A stretch of 57,274 bases of DNA from CAMEON01 sp963643175 (lineage in GTDB: Bacteria; Bacillota; Clostridia; Oscillospirales; CAG-272), in contig CAVIJF010000007.1 of assembly GCA_963643175.1 (NCBI GenBank), positions 1 through 57,274 of the forward strand, written 5' to 3'. Shown here piece by piece: positions 42,573-51,326 of the stretch (the first letter of the stretch is position 1; each line of letters opens with the position of its first letter). The notes beneath the pieces were generated by a model that was not told the origin of the DNA, did no database searches, and saw nothing but the letters and a program-made list of their open reading frames with translations. A program made the position numbers and the translations under genes.

Positions 42573-44675
42573 TCAGCGCCGTTCCGCAGGCTCCTTCCGT
42601 CGGGGCGGATTGCCCGGCGGCGGTGTGTGCCCCGGCGGGGGCGGCATTCCGCGGCGCGGTGCGGCACCGTCCGGCGGGGTTCGCTGCGCCGTTCCGGGCG
42701 CGGCGGACTGCGTTTCCTGCGGCGCAGTCTCCGCGTCTGCCCGCTCTGCATCCTCCATGACATAGCGCTTTGCCTGCGTGGAGAACAGCTCGAAATAGCG
42801 TCCGCGCATTGCCATCAGGGTTTTGTGGTCGCCTTCCTCAATGAGCCTGCCGTACTCCAGCACGACGATCTTGGAGGCTACGGTGGCGCTGGACAGGCGG
42901 TGCGATACGAAAATGGTGGTCTTGTCCTGCCGCAGGCGGTCGAACTGATTGAAGATTTCCTGCTCCGCCATGGGGTCCAGCGAGGCGGTCGGTTCGTCCA
43001 GAATCAGCACGTCGGAATCGCTGTAAAACGCCCGCGCGATGGACAGTTTCTGCCATTGCCCTATGGACAGCTCAATGCCGTCCTCCTCAAATACGCGCAT
43101 CAGCGGCGTGTCGAACCCGTGAGGGAGGCGGCTGATGTACTCGTCCGCACCGGCATCCTTTGCTGCCTGCCGGACAGTCTCTGCCGACTCGCTCTTGTGG
43201 ATGTCGCCAAAGCGGATGTTTTCGGAAACCGATTCCGCATATTTTCCGAAGTCCTGGAAAATAATGCCGAACATGGCGTACAGCTCCTTGACGTCGTACT
43301 CCCGCAGGTCGTAGCCGTCCAGCAGGATGCGACCCTCGGTCGGGTCATAGAGGCGGGTCAGCAGCTTGAGCAGCGTCGTTTTGCCGGCACCGTTCAGTCC
43401 GACCAGCACCAACGTCTCGCCGGGACGGATTGTCATGTTGATGTCATCCAGCACCCGGCGCTCGGTGCCGGGGTAGGAGAAGCTGACGTGCTCAAAGACG
43501 ATGGTGTGCGGCACGCTGCGCGTAACGTGGCGCGGTCCCTCTGCCGAGCGTTCGGGCGGCAGTACGGGCACAACGGTTTTGCCTTCATGCAGGAAGGAGG
43601 TCAGGTTGTCGATGAACAGCGTGCCCTCGTAGATGGTGGCGGATATGCTGATGAGCGACGTGACCTGTCCCGCCACGGACATCAGGGCACCGGTATAGAG
43701 CGAATAGTCACCGATCAGCTGTCTGCCGCTGATGACGAGGTAGGCGAAGTACGCATAGAAACAGCAGTTCACCACAGAGGACACCACGATGATAGCCATA
43801 TGCCAGATATTTTCGCGCAGAATCAGCGCCCGGATACCGGAGAAGTATTTGTCAAACACGGTGCGGTATCTGCCGATGAAGGTGTCCGACAGGTCGAAAA
43901 TGCGAATTTCCTTGGCAAGGTCCTTGTTGACCAGCAGGTCGGAGTAGTAGGACATCTGACGACGGTCGCGCGAGCGGCGGCGCATATACTCAAAATTCTT
44001 GCGCCGGTAGTAGAAATTGATAATGGCGGAGGGAACGGACACAGCCACAATCACCAGCGCCGCCCACCAGAGCACCGAGGCAAGGATGACGATGTAGGAA
44101 ATCAGCGTAATGATGGCGCTGACCACGGAGAAGGTGGCGGACAGAATCTGGACGGGGCGGTTGCCCGCCTCCCGGTTGGCGTTCTCCAGCTTCTCGTAGA
44201 ACGCGGGGAGGTCGAAGGACTGCAGATCCAGTTCCTTTGCCTTGTTCATAATCTCTAACTTGACCGTCCGCACGACCAGCTCGCCCGAAATGCGGCTGAC
44301 CGCGTTCTTGAGTATGTTGATAAGGCTTGTCAGGATGTTGTAGCTGAACAGGAAAATCAGCAGGAAGAACACCGGACTGCGCAGGAAATCGCCGAGTGCG
44401 CCGGAGAAGGTGCCGTAGCTGCTCTGCATCTCGTTGAGGACGTGCTGGGAAATCTTCGAGCCGATGACGGGTGTGACGCCCTGAAGCAGGGCAATTGCCA
44501 GCATGGCGAACAGAATCCACGGACCCGTATCCCAGACGAGTCGGAAAATATACGCCATGCGGGAGAAGAATCCGCTGAACAGTTCCCAGAGGTAGCGCGG
44601 AACATCGGCAATGTTTTTTGGCGGCGGCACTTTCTCGTAGCGAAAGCCCGCGCCGGGAGGCGGTCCGGGTGGCAT
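42573..44675 (-). CDS. ABC exporter (fused permease and ATPase) with proline-rich ends
   Basis: 700 aa; typical half-exporters are 580-620. Pro-rich N-terminus (MPPGPPPGAGF), membrane domain about 45-370, NBD about 385-640: Walker A GLNGAGKTT, signature LSIGQWQKLSIARAF (LSIGQ in place of LSGGQ), Walker B VLILDEPTAS with Glu, H-loop VSHRLSS. The C-terminal about 50 residues are a Pro/Arg/Ala tail (RRGMPPPPGHTPPPG) with no known role. Looks able to act as a homodimer; substrate unknown. Start at ATG 44675 with SD AAAGGGGA. Confidence 0.9.
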   Translation of the reverse strand: MPPGPPPGAGFRYEKVPPPKNIADVPRYLWELFSGFFSRMAYIFRLVWDTGPWILFAMLAIALLQGVTPVIGSKISQHVLNEMQSSYGTFSGALGDFLRSPVFFLLIFLFSYNILTSLINILKNAVSRISGELVVRTVKLEIMNKAKELDLQSFDLPAFYEKLENANREAGNRPVQILSATFSVVSAIITLISYIVILASVLWWAALVIVAVSVPSAIINFYYRRKNFEYMRRRSRDRRQMSYYSDLLVNKDLAKEIRIFDLSDTFIGRYRTVFDKYFSGIRALILRENIWHMAIIVVSSVVNCCFYAYFAYLVISGRQLIGDYSLYTGALMSVAGQVTSLISISATIYEGTLFIDNLTSFLHEGKTVVPVLPPERSAEGPRHVTRSVPHTIVFEHVSFSYPGTERRVLDDINMTIRPGETLVLVGLNGAGKTTLLKLLTRLYDPTEGRILLDGYDLREYDVKELYAMFGIIFQDFGKYAESVSENIRFGDIHKSESAETVRQAAKDAGADEYISRLPHGFDTPLMRVFEEDGIELSIGQWQKLSIARAFYSDSDVLILDEPTASLDPMAEQEIFNQFDRLRQDKTTIFVSHRLSSATVASKIVVLEYGRLIEEGDHKTLMAMRGRYFELFSTQAKRYVMEDAERADAETAPQETQSAAPGTAQRTPPDGAAPRRGMPPPPGHTPPPGNPPRRKEPAERR

Positions 44676-44703
44676 CAGGTCATCCCCTTTCGGCTTGTTG
44701 TGT

Positions 44704-44732
44704 ATTCTATCATTCTACCACGTGCCTGTGAA
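44704..44732 (-). promoter_or_regulatory. Promoter of the ABC exporter gene
   Basis: On the minus strand: TTCACA (44732-44727), 17-nt spacer, TAGAAT (44709-44704); weaker than the others here. Confidence 0.6.
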
Positions 44733-44810
44733 TAAAAATTACAGAATCGGTGAATAAATCATGTATTTTTCGCCGAAGGCAACATTTTTTGCATTTTTGC
44801 GAAATGGGAC

Positions 44811-44839
44811 TTGCATTTTTGCTTCAGATGCCGTATAAT
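44811..44839 (+). promoter_or_regulatory. Promoter of the DUF1015 gene
   Basis: TTGCAT (44811-44816), 17-nt spacer, TATAAT (44834-44839). Confidence 0.87.
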
Positions 44840-44902
44840 AGACGGTAGAATCCGCACTCCGGCGACAGAATCGCCGGACGAGCCGTCAAAAGGAGAGTAC
44901 CC

Positions 44903-46201
44903 ATGTGCGATACAAGCAAGCATAACGCGCCCGCCCCTGCGGCGGGTCTTTACCCGGCAGACATTCTGCTGCCGGATTTTTCCGCCGTTTCGGGCACACG
45001 CTGGTCGGTCGTTGCCTGCGACCAGTACACCAGTCAGCCGGACTACTGGCAGGCGGCGGAGGCGCTGGTCGGCGATGCGCCGTCCACCCTGCGGCTGATT
45101 CTGCCGGAAGTGTGGCTGGGCGAGGCATCCGACCGCATCCCCGGCATTCACGCTGCCATGGAGGACTGCCTGCGCCGCGTCCTTGTGAGCCATCCGGACA
45201 GCATGGTGTTGGTGGCACGACGCCTGCGTGGGGGAAAAATGCGTGTGGGTCTGGTGGGGTGCATCGACCTGGAGGACTATGATTACAGCCGGGGTGCACA
45301 GAGCCTGATCCGCGCGACTGAGGCGACGGTTCCGGAACGCATTCCCCCGCGCATGACCATCCGGGCGGGCGCGCCGCTGGAACTGCCGCACGTCATGCTG
45401 CTGATAGACGACCGCGCACACACCGTCATAGAGCCGCTTACGGAGGAAACGGACGCCATGGAGCCTGCCTATGACTACGACCTGATGCTGAACGGCGGGC
45501 ATCTGTGGGGCTATTTCCTGACCGACGGTCAGAAGGCGCAGGTGTCGGCAGCGCTGGCGGCGCTGGCGACGCCGGAGGCAATGGAGGCGCGCTACGGGCG
45601 CTCCGACCTTGCGCCGCTGCTGTTCGCGGTTGGGGACGGGAACCATTCCCTTGCCGCCGCGAAGGCGTACTATGCGCAGCTCAGGGCGCAGTTGGGCGAT
45701 GCGGCACTGCAGCATCCCGCCCGGTACGCGCTGTGTGAGGTTGTCAATCTGTACGATGCATCGTTGGAATTTGAGCCGATTTACCGGGTTGTGTTCGGCG
45801 TGGAGCCGGACGCCTTCCTGCGCGACCTTGCCGCCTATGCCGACGCCCGTCGCGGCGGGATGCCGTCCCAGACACTGTACTGGCAGGCGGGACAGAGGCG
45901 GGGTGAGATTCCGGTACCGGCGCCGGAGGCGGCGCTGGCTGTCGGCACGGTGCAGGCATTCATGGATGCGTATATGAAAAATGCCCCTGCCGGGGTATCG
46001 GTGGATTATATTCACGGTGAGGATACCGCCCGCTCGCTTGCCGCGGCGCGTCCGGACACCGTTGCCATTCTCTTTGACGGGATGCGTAAGCAGGAGCTGT
46101 TTTCCACGGTCATTTCGGACGGTGCCCTCCCGCGCAAGACCTTTTCCATGGGGCACGCCGAGGATAAGCGCTTCTATACCGAGGCGCGACGCATACGGTA
46201 A
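44903..46201 (+). CDS. DUF1015 family protein
   Basis: 432 aa. DUF1015 pattern: WSVVACDQYTSQPDYWQ near 33-49, LLIDDRAHTVIEPL, LLFAVGDGNHSLAAAKAYY (GDGNHS, the most conserved block, near 248). Cytoplasmic. Sequence-wise it belongs to a broad family often found near amino-acid metabolism genes; I cannot name a reaction. SD AAAGGAGAG; own promoter and terminator. Confidence 0.85.
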   Translation: MCDTSKHNAPAPAAGLYPADILLPDFSAVSGTRWSVVACDQYTSQPDYWQAAEALVGDAPSTLRLILPEVWLGEASDRIPGIHAAMEDCLRRVLVSHPDSMVLVARRLRGGKMRVGLVGCIDLEDYDYSRGAQSLIRATEATVPERIPPRMTIRAGAPLELPHVMLLIDDRAHTVIEPLTEETDAMEPAYDYDLMLNGGHLWGYFLTDGQKAQVSAALAALATPEAMEARYGRSDLAPLLFAVGDGNHSLAAAKAYYAQLRAQLGDAALQHPARYALCEVVNLYDASLEFEPIYRVVFGVEPDAFLRDLAAYADARRGGMPSQTLYWQAGQRRGEIPVPAPEAALAVGTVQAFMDAYMKNAPAGVSVDYIHGEDTARSLAAARPDTVAILFDGMRKQELFSTVISDGALPRKTFSMGHAEDKRFYTEARRIR

Positions 46202-46206
46202 TCCGG

Positions 46207-46243
46207 CGAGGGGAAGCGTTGGGGCTTCCCCTCGTTCCTTTTA
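46207..46243 (+). terminator. Terminator of the DUF1015 gene
   Basis: GAGGGGAAGC (46208-46217) and GCTTCCCCTC (46224-46233) with tail GTTCCTTTT. Confidence 0.8.
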
Positions 46244-46261
46244 GGCAACGCTTCCCTTGCT

Positions 46262-46603
46262 TCACGCCATTCTGTCCGCCATTTTGGCTCCGCCCAGCAG
46301 GTGGAAGTGGAGATGGGGGACGGACTGGCAGGCGTCGGCACCGCTGTTGGTGACGACGCGGAAGCCGTTGGTCAGTCCTTCTGCGGCGGCAATCTGCGGG
46401 ATAACCGTGAAGATGTGGGCGACGAGTGCGGCGTTGTCGGCGTTGATGTCGGCGGCGGACGCGAGGTGCGTCTTGGGAACAATCAGGATGTGCACGGGCG
46501 CCATGGGGTTGATGTCCCGAAAGGCGTATACTGTGTCGTCCTCGTACACCTTGGACGAGGGAATTTCGCCGGCGATAATGCGGCAGAACAGGCAATCATT
46601 CAT
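46262..46603 (-). CDS. HIT family nucleotide-binding hydrolase (HinT-like)
   Basis: 113 aa. N-terminal CLFCRIIAGEIPSSKVYED and the histidine triad HLHFHLLGG near 98-106. HinT proteins hydrolyse AMP-lysine-type adenylates. SD AAGGAGG; convergent with the DUF1015 gene. Confidence 0.93.
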   Translation of the reverse strand: MNDCLFCRIIAGEIPSSKVYEDDTVYAFRDINPMAPVHILIVPKTHLASAADINADNAALVAHIFTVIPQIAAAEGLTNGFRVVTNSGADACQSVPHLHFHLLGGAKMADRMA

Positions 46604-46640
46604 GGAAAAAACCTCCTTGCAATACGGTGTGTATGCCTAT

Positions 46641-46669
46641 ATTGTACACACAAAGCGGCATTCTGTCAA
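46641..46669 (-). promoter_or_regulatory. Promoter of the HIT gene
   Basis: On the minus strand: TTGACA (46669-46664), 17-nt spacer, TACAAT (46646-46641). Confidence 0.85.
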
Positions 46670-46857
46670 GCGGGCGGGCGAAAAAAGCGGGGGATGTTCC
46701 CGAATGTCGCCGATGCCGGGACACGCTCTCATTTGACAACGCAAACCGAGGGAGTATTCGGTGCGCCGGGGGCGCACTTCCTCCGGTACCGCAAACATCC
46801 CGGTATGCCGCGCCGCCCCCGGCACCGCCGCAGGAGTGCAAACTTCAGACAAGTGTG

Positions 46858-46905
46858 ATGAAAGGACGCTTTTGCCGACGCAAAAGCCACGGTCACGAAA
46901 CCATG
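46858..46905 (+). promoter_or_regulatory. FkbM gene leader: SD, hairpin, distant start
   Basis: SD AAAGGA (46861-46866) is followed by a perfect 8-bp stem GCTTTTGC-CGAC-GCAAAAGC (46868-46887), then CACGGTCACGAAACC and ATG 46903. Linear distance is 36 nt, folded about 16. The stem and GGTCAC match the lysC leader. An ATG at 46858 is in frame but has no SD. Confidence 0.55.
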
Positions 46906-48063
46906 AGTACGCAATACTTTTCCCCGGACGCGCATACGCCCGACCTGTGGCACTACCTGCACAGTCAGGTGGGGCGCCCCGTTTTGCTGTGGGGCATGGG
47001 AGACGGGGCGGATAAAGTCATGGATGCCTGCGCGGAGTACGGAATTTCCGTGGCGGATGTGTTCGCCAGTGACGGATTTGTGCGCGGGCAGAACTTTCAC
47101 GGGCGGCGGGTGCTGTCCTTCGGGGAGGCGCACGCGACCTACGGGGACGGCATGATTGTTCTGCTGGCGTTCGGCTCCCGCCGCCCGGAGGTGCTGGACA
47201 GCATCCGCCGCGTGGCGGCGCAGTGTGAACTGTATGTCCCGGACGTCCCGGTCAGTGGCGGGGCACTGTTCACGGCGGCGCTGGTGCAGGAACGGGGGGC
47301 GGATGCGGAGCGTGCCCGCGCCCTGTTCGCGGACGAAACGTCGCGCAGGGTGTTTGACGGCATTATCCGGGCACGCCTCAGCGGGCGGCTGGATTACATC
47401 GAGGAGACCGCCACGGAGCGGCAGGAGGTCTGGCGCCTGCTCGGGGCAGGGAACATCCGTACCGCCGTGGACTGCGGGGCATACACGGGGGACAGCCTGC
47501 GTGAACTGCTCCGGTATGCGCCCGGGCTGGAGACGGCGCTGTGTCTGGAACCGGATGCACATTCTTTCCGGAAGTTGAGTGCCTGGGCGCAGTCGCCCGG
47601 CGCGGCGGGGTGTACGGTGTACCCGGTGCAGGCGGCGGCATGGTCGGAGGATACGACGCTGACTTTCCACGATACCGGCAACCGCAACGCATCGCTGCTG
47701 CCGTCGCCGCAGAGCAGGGAACACCTGCGGCAGGTTGCGGCGGCGGCGCCCGACAGCGCGTGGGAAGCCGTGTGCGCGGGGCTGCCTGCCGGAGCGTACC
47801 GGCGGCTGGATTTCATCAAGTACGATGTGGAAGGCGCGGAGCGGGAGGCACTGTTCGGCTCCCGGACACTGATCCGGCGGGACAGTCCCCGCCTGCTGGT
47901 GTCTGTTTACCACCGGAGTGCCGACCTCTGGGAACTGCCGCTTTTGGTGCGGGAGCTGTACCCCGACGCCCGCCTGTACCTGCGGCGCATGGACGGTGTT
48001 CCCGCGTGGGATATTGAGCTGTACGCCGTGTCGGACAGCGGAGATGTTCCGGCGGACAGATAA
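46903..48063 (+). CDS. FkbM family methyltransferase
   Basis: 386 aa. N-terminal Rossmann-like segment (VLLWGMGDGADKVMDACAEY) resembling the nucleotide-binding part found before some FkbM domains. FkbM core from about 188: AVDCGAYTGDSLREL (SAM-binding loop), LCLEPDAHSFRKL, and FIKYDVEGAEREALFG, the diagnostic KxDxEGxE block. Such enzymes methylate sugars or polyketides, often surface glycans; no glycan genes adjoin. An upstream frame extends to 46627 but lacks a ribosome site. Confidence 0.85.
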   Translation: MSTQYFSPDAHTPDLWHYLHSQVGRPVLLWGMGDGADKVMDACAEYGISVADVFASDGFVRGQNFHGRRVLSFGEAHATYGDGMIVLLAFGSRRPEVLDSIRRVAAQCELYVPDVPVSGGALFTAALVQERGADAERARALFADETSRRVFDGIIRARLSGRLDYIEETATERQEVWRLLGAGNIRTAVDCGAYTGDSLRELLRYAPGLETALCLEPDAHSFRKLSAWAQSPGAAGCTVYPVQAAAWSEDTTLTFHDTGNRNASLLPSPQSREHLRQVAAAAPDSAWEAVCAGLPAGAYRRLDFIKYDVEGAEREALFGSRTLIRRDSPRLLVSVYHRSADLWELPLLVRELYPDARLYLRRMDGVPAWDIELYAVSDSGDVPADR

Positions 48064-48071
48064 CGGATACA

Positions 48072-48118
48072 GGAACCCCCGGCATATTCCGCGTGAGGAA
48101 TATGCCGGGGGTTCTTTG
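48072..48118 (+). terminator. Terminator after the FkbM gene
   Basis: Perfect 18-bp stem, GAACCCCCGGCATATTCC and its complement, loop GCGTGA, then TTTG. It separates convergent FkbM and pncA. Confidence 0.88.
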
Positions 48119-48134
48119 TGGGTTGATACCGGAT

Positions 48135-48650
48135 TTATGCACCGACAACGTGAATCTGGCAGGATTTCATGGCGGTCAGCGCCGCCCGGTGCGTGTCGGG
48201 CGTGACACCCGCACAGCAGGCGGCATCGACCATAATGTCGGCTTCCGGGAAGGTCGCCTTCAGAATCAGCGCGTTGGAAATCACGCAGATGTCGGTGCAC
48301 ACGCCGACAATCTCGATATCCGTGAAGCCGTCCGCGCCGGGCAGGTCAGCCCAGCCGGTATATCCGAAGGTGGGTTTGTCGATATGCCGGCAGTCGGGAC
48401 GGTCGATGTCCGCCACGACCTGCCAGCCCTCCGTTCCCCGGATGCAGTGCGGCACCGGCAGATGCCTGCCCTCGCTTGTGTCGAGGTAATCCGCCCCGTG
48501 CGTGTCGCGGGTGAAGATTACCTTTCCCCCGGCGGCAAGGTAGGCATCTATTTTTTTCCTGATGCCCGGCAGAATGGCGACTGCCTCCTTCGTGCCGAGC
48601 GCCCCGGTGACAAAATCGTTCTGCATATCAATTACGATAAGCGTTTTCAT
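48135..48650 (-). CDS. pncA: Nicotinamidase-like cysteine hydrolase
   Basis: 171 aa isochorismatase fold. Catalytic triad positions: Asp in VIDMQNDFV (residue 8), Lys in DKPTFGY-like segment (near 92), Cys in VGVCTDICVISNAL (near 118). It sits last in an operon with nicotinate phosphoribosyltransferase, which makes nicotinamidase the likely function: nicotinamide to nicotinate in NAD salvage. SD GGAGGGAC. Confidence 0.88.
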   Translation of the reverse strand: MKTLIVIDMQNDFVTGALGTKEAVAILPGIRKKIDAYLAAGGKVIFTRDTHGADYLDTSEGRHLPVPHCIRGTEGWQVVADIDRPDCRHIDKPTFGYTGWADLPGADGFTDIEIVGVCTDICVISNALILKATFPEADIMVDAACCAGVTPDTHRAALTAMKSCQIHVVGA

Positions 48651-48694
48651 GAAAGTCCCTCCGACTGTCTGTTTGTCAGCCGCACGGCGCCTTC

Positions 48695-50893
48695 TCAGTC
48701 GTCCTTACGCGCCTTCTTGCGCTTGCATGCGGCAACGCCCGTGCCGACTAATGCCAGCATTGCCGGGACAGGTGCCACACCGGCGACAGAGGACTTGCAA
48801 CCGCCGGATACCGTGTCGGTCGCAGTCCCGGACGTGCTGTCAGCGGTCTCGGTTCCGGTTTCGGTTTGGGTGGCAGGCTCTGTGGCGGTTTCAGTTTCCG
48901 TGTCGGTTTCCACCTGCATATCCTGCTCGCTCATGCCGACCGAGGACAGCACAACGAAGCTGTTGGCGGGAACCGTGACGGTATACACGCCGCCCGTCGG
49001 GGACACACGTCCGGAGGCGGCAATCATGCTGCCGTCCGTGGGCAGGGCGCCGTCCGTGAACAGGTAGCGGTTCAGTGCGGTGCCGATAGCCTCACCGGTG
49101 GAAATGCTGACAGTCTGCTCGGCTTCGGAGCGGTTTACCGCGATGAGGCTCCAGCGTCCGTCCGGCGCCTTGGCAGCAACGGTGTCAATAATGTGATCGT
49201 TTTCACCGGTGATGTCGTACACCTGCGAGCCGAAAGGAATATAGTTGCACAGCAGACCGTACGCGTAGTAGGTCGGGCGGAAGCTCCATGCTCCGTCCTT
49301 CTTGTAGCCGATAAGACCCATGCCCATCAGTCCGCCGTTGTCGCCCTCACCGGTGCCCGGCTCCGTGGAACCCTGATAGTAGTACACATCGTGCAGAGGC
49401 CAGTAGGAAGCACCGGCGGAGCCCGCCTTGAAGGCGTTGACTACCAGCGAGGCAACATACAGTCCGCGCCCGTAGGTTTCGGTAGAGGCGGCGTAGTAGG
49501 CGCCGATATTGGAGCCGTCGCCGAATTCACCGAGGAAGAAGGGCGTATCCCCCGCAAGTGCCGTGCGGGCGGAAACAAACTCCTGCGACACAACGTCGAG
49601 GTAGGGGAGGTCATAGCTCCATGCGTAGTTGTGCGAGTTGAACTTGCCGCACACGTCGCGCAGTGCTTCGACTGCCTTGTAGTACCAGCCGTAACTCTGG
49701 GCGTCGTCCGAACCGACCAGCACGATGTCGCCCATGCCCATATCGTTGAGGCGCTTGTACATAGTCTTGTAGCACTTGACGTACAGGTCGAAGTCTACCG
49801 CGCCGCCGTCCACGTGGAAGGAGTAGCTCGGCTCATTCTGGATGATAAGCTCCTTGACGCAGTTGTAGCCCAGTGTCTCCCGGATATAGTACAGCAGGTA
49901 GGAGATATTCTCCGCCATCTCATCCACATCATTGGGGGCACCGACCCAGTCACCGATGTCCTTGTTGGCAAGCCAGTGCCCGCTGGGAGCGCCCCACCAT
50001 GTCAGCGTGACCCGCACGCCCAGCTCATCGCATACCTTCAGGTAGGCGAAGAGGCACTTCATCTCGTCGTTGTCCATGTCGAACCCGTCCGGATCTGCGG
50101 CAAACGGATCGTCGTTGTCGTTCTGCTTCTCAAACCAGTCGGGCATGAACATCATGCGTACAGAATGCAGACCGAGGGTGCAGATCTTCCCCTTGATAAA
50201 ATCCAGATCCTCATCCGTGATGCCGTGGTTGCGGTTGACCTGCAGCAACAGCTTGGGATCCCACTCGCAGCTCAGTGCATTGACCGTGTGGAGGTTGGCG
50301 GTGTCCGAAAGCGTCAGGTTATAGGTGGTGCTGACGGCGGACGTCTGCACGATTTCCTTGAGCGTGATGTTGTCCACATACGCCGTTCCGGTAGCGAACC
50401 AGAGTCGGGCTCCGACGTTGACCTGCACCGGATTGTTGGTAACTTTGAAAATAAAGGACACGGTCTGCCAGTCGGTGGTACCGAACACCGAGGAGCTGAA
50501 CTGCTCACCGAGGTTGGTTCCGCTGCTGTCGTAGGTGGCAAGTCCCAGGCAGAAGCCGCTTCCACCGTCCACATTCTCTGTCTTGACGTCGCAGGACATA
50601 ATGTAGGTCTTGCCCTGCCGGCAGTTGGCAAACTGACCCAGACTGCTGGCGACGGCGGATTCATTGGTAATCTTCATACCGGCGGTGCCGTCTTTTCCGC
50701 CGCCCTTGATAAATTTGCTCTTTCCTTTTGAAGTGTCCTGTGTCCAGAAGCTCCAGCTTCCGTTCCCGGATTCAAAATCTCCGTTTTTCAACATGTTTCG
50801 TGTCTCCTTTGCATAAGTAGTGGTGGGGAATGCAAGCAGCAGTGACAGGACAAGCCCTGTCAGCAGCAGGCAGGCGGTAAGCGTTCGTTTCAC
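48695..50893 (-). CDS. Secreted clan GH-A glycosidase with carbohydrate-binding domain and C-terminal anchor
   Basis: 732 aa. Signal peptide (about 1-28), a CBM4/9-like beta-sandwich (NMLKNGDFESGNGSWSFW to about 185), then a TIM-barrel glycosidase. Acid/base Glu lies in IIQNEPSYSF and nucleophile Glu in FFLGEFGDGS. A beta domain, a Thr/Glu linker, GGCKSS and a hydrophobic helix with a basic end (ACKRKKARKDD) follow. There is no LPxTG, so anchoring uses another route. The GTG start at 50893 is set by AAAAAGGAG. Gaps are 16 bp to the pyrophosphatase gene upstream and 44 bp to pncA. Confidence 0.88.
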   Translation of the reverse strand: MKRTLTACLLLTGLVLSLLLAFPTTTYAKETRNMLKNGDFESGNGSWSFWTQDTSKGKSKFIKGGGKDGTAGMKITNESAVASSLGQFANCRQGKTYIMSCDVKTENVDGGSGFCLGLATYDSSGTNLGEQFSSSVFGTTDWQTVSFIFKVTNNPVQVNVGARLWFATGTAYVDNITLKEIVQTSAVSTTYNLTLSDTANLHTVNALSCEWDPKLLLQVNRNHGITDEDLDFIKGKICTLGLHSVRMMFMPDWFEKQNDNDDPFAADPDGFDMDNDEMKCLFAYLKVCDELGVRVTLTWWGAPSGHWLANKDIGDWVGAPNDVDEMAENISYLLYYIRETLGYNCVKELIIQNEPSYSFHVDGGAVDFDLYVKCYKTMYKRLNDMGMGDIVLVGSDDAQSYGWYYKAVEALRDVCGKFNSHNYAWSYDLPYLDVVSQEFVSARTALAGDTPFFLGEFGDGSNIGAYYAASTETYGRGLYVASLVVNAFKAGSAGASYWPLHDVYYYQGSTEPGTGEGDNGGLMGMGLIGYKKDGAWSFRPTYYAYGLLCNYIPFGSQVYDITGENDHIIDTVAAKAPDGRWSLIAVNRSEAEQTVSISTGEAIGTALNRYLFTDGALPTDGSMIAASGRVSPTGGVYTVTVPANSFVVLSSVGMSEQDMQVETDTETETATEPATQTETGTETADSTSGTATDTVSGGCKSSVAGVAPVPAMLALVGTGVAACKRKKARKDD

Positions 50894-50909
50894 GGGAAAA
50901 ATCTCCTTT

Positions 50910-51317
50910 TTATGAATTGGTGGGGGTCTGTTCCGGCGCAGTCAGAATGTACGATGTGTGATATTTTTCCTGGAAGTCCACTGCCGCCCGGATCTGTCCG
51001 GTGGTGCAGTGTGTCCCGGCGGGTGCCATGACCAGCTTGTCCTCCTCGTCGTCGGTGCGCACCACTGCCCCGACTATGACGCCGGTGAAGCGTTCGACCG
51101 GTCTGTCCACGCCGAGCAGGTACACATCCAGTTCCTCGCCGTCCCCGCCCATTACGCCGGGAATATAGCCGTAGTTGATGGGGTACGTGAAGGCGTGTCC
51201 GTTCTTGGTGTGCGTGTACCCGATAGGGCGGTCGGTTTCCATGGTCACGGTTTTGCCCAGCCAGAGTCGGGGGTCGGGACGCGGGGAAGCATTCGCGGGC
51301 TGTACAGTATCGGTCAT
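50910..51317 (-). CDS. Inorganic pyrophosphatase-like protein
   Basis: 135 aa, shorter than family I pyrophosphatase (about 175). It keeps the core: NYGYIPGVMGGDGEELDVYL (the substrate Tyr and DxxELD) and VDRPVERFTGVIVGAVVR. Several catalytic residues further on are not obvious, so activity is uncertain. Directly after pncB (9 bp), where removal of PPi would pull the PncB reaction forward. SD GAGGTACCC. Confidence 0.82.
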   Translation of the reverse strand: MTDTVQPANASPRPDPRLWLGKTVTMETDRPIGYTHTKNGHAFTYPINYGYIPGVMGGDGEELDVYLLGVDRPVERFTGVIVGAVVRTDDEEDKLVMAPAGTHCTTGQIRAAVDFQEKYHTSYILTAPEQTPTNS

Positions 51318-51326
51318 ACGGGTACC

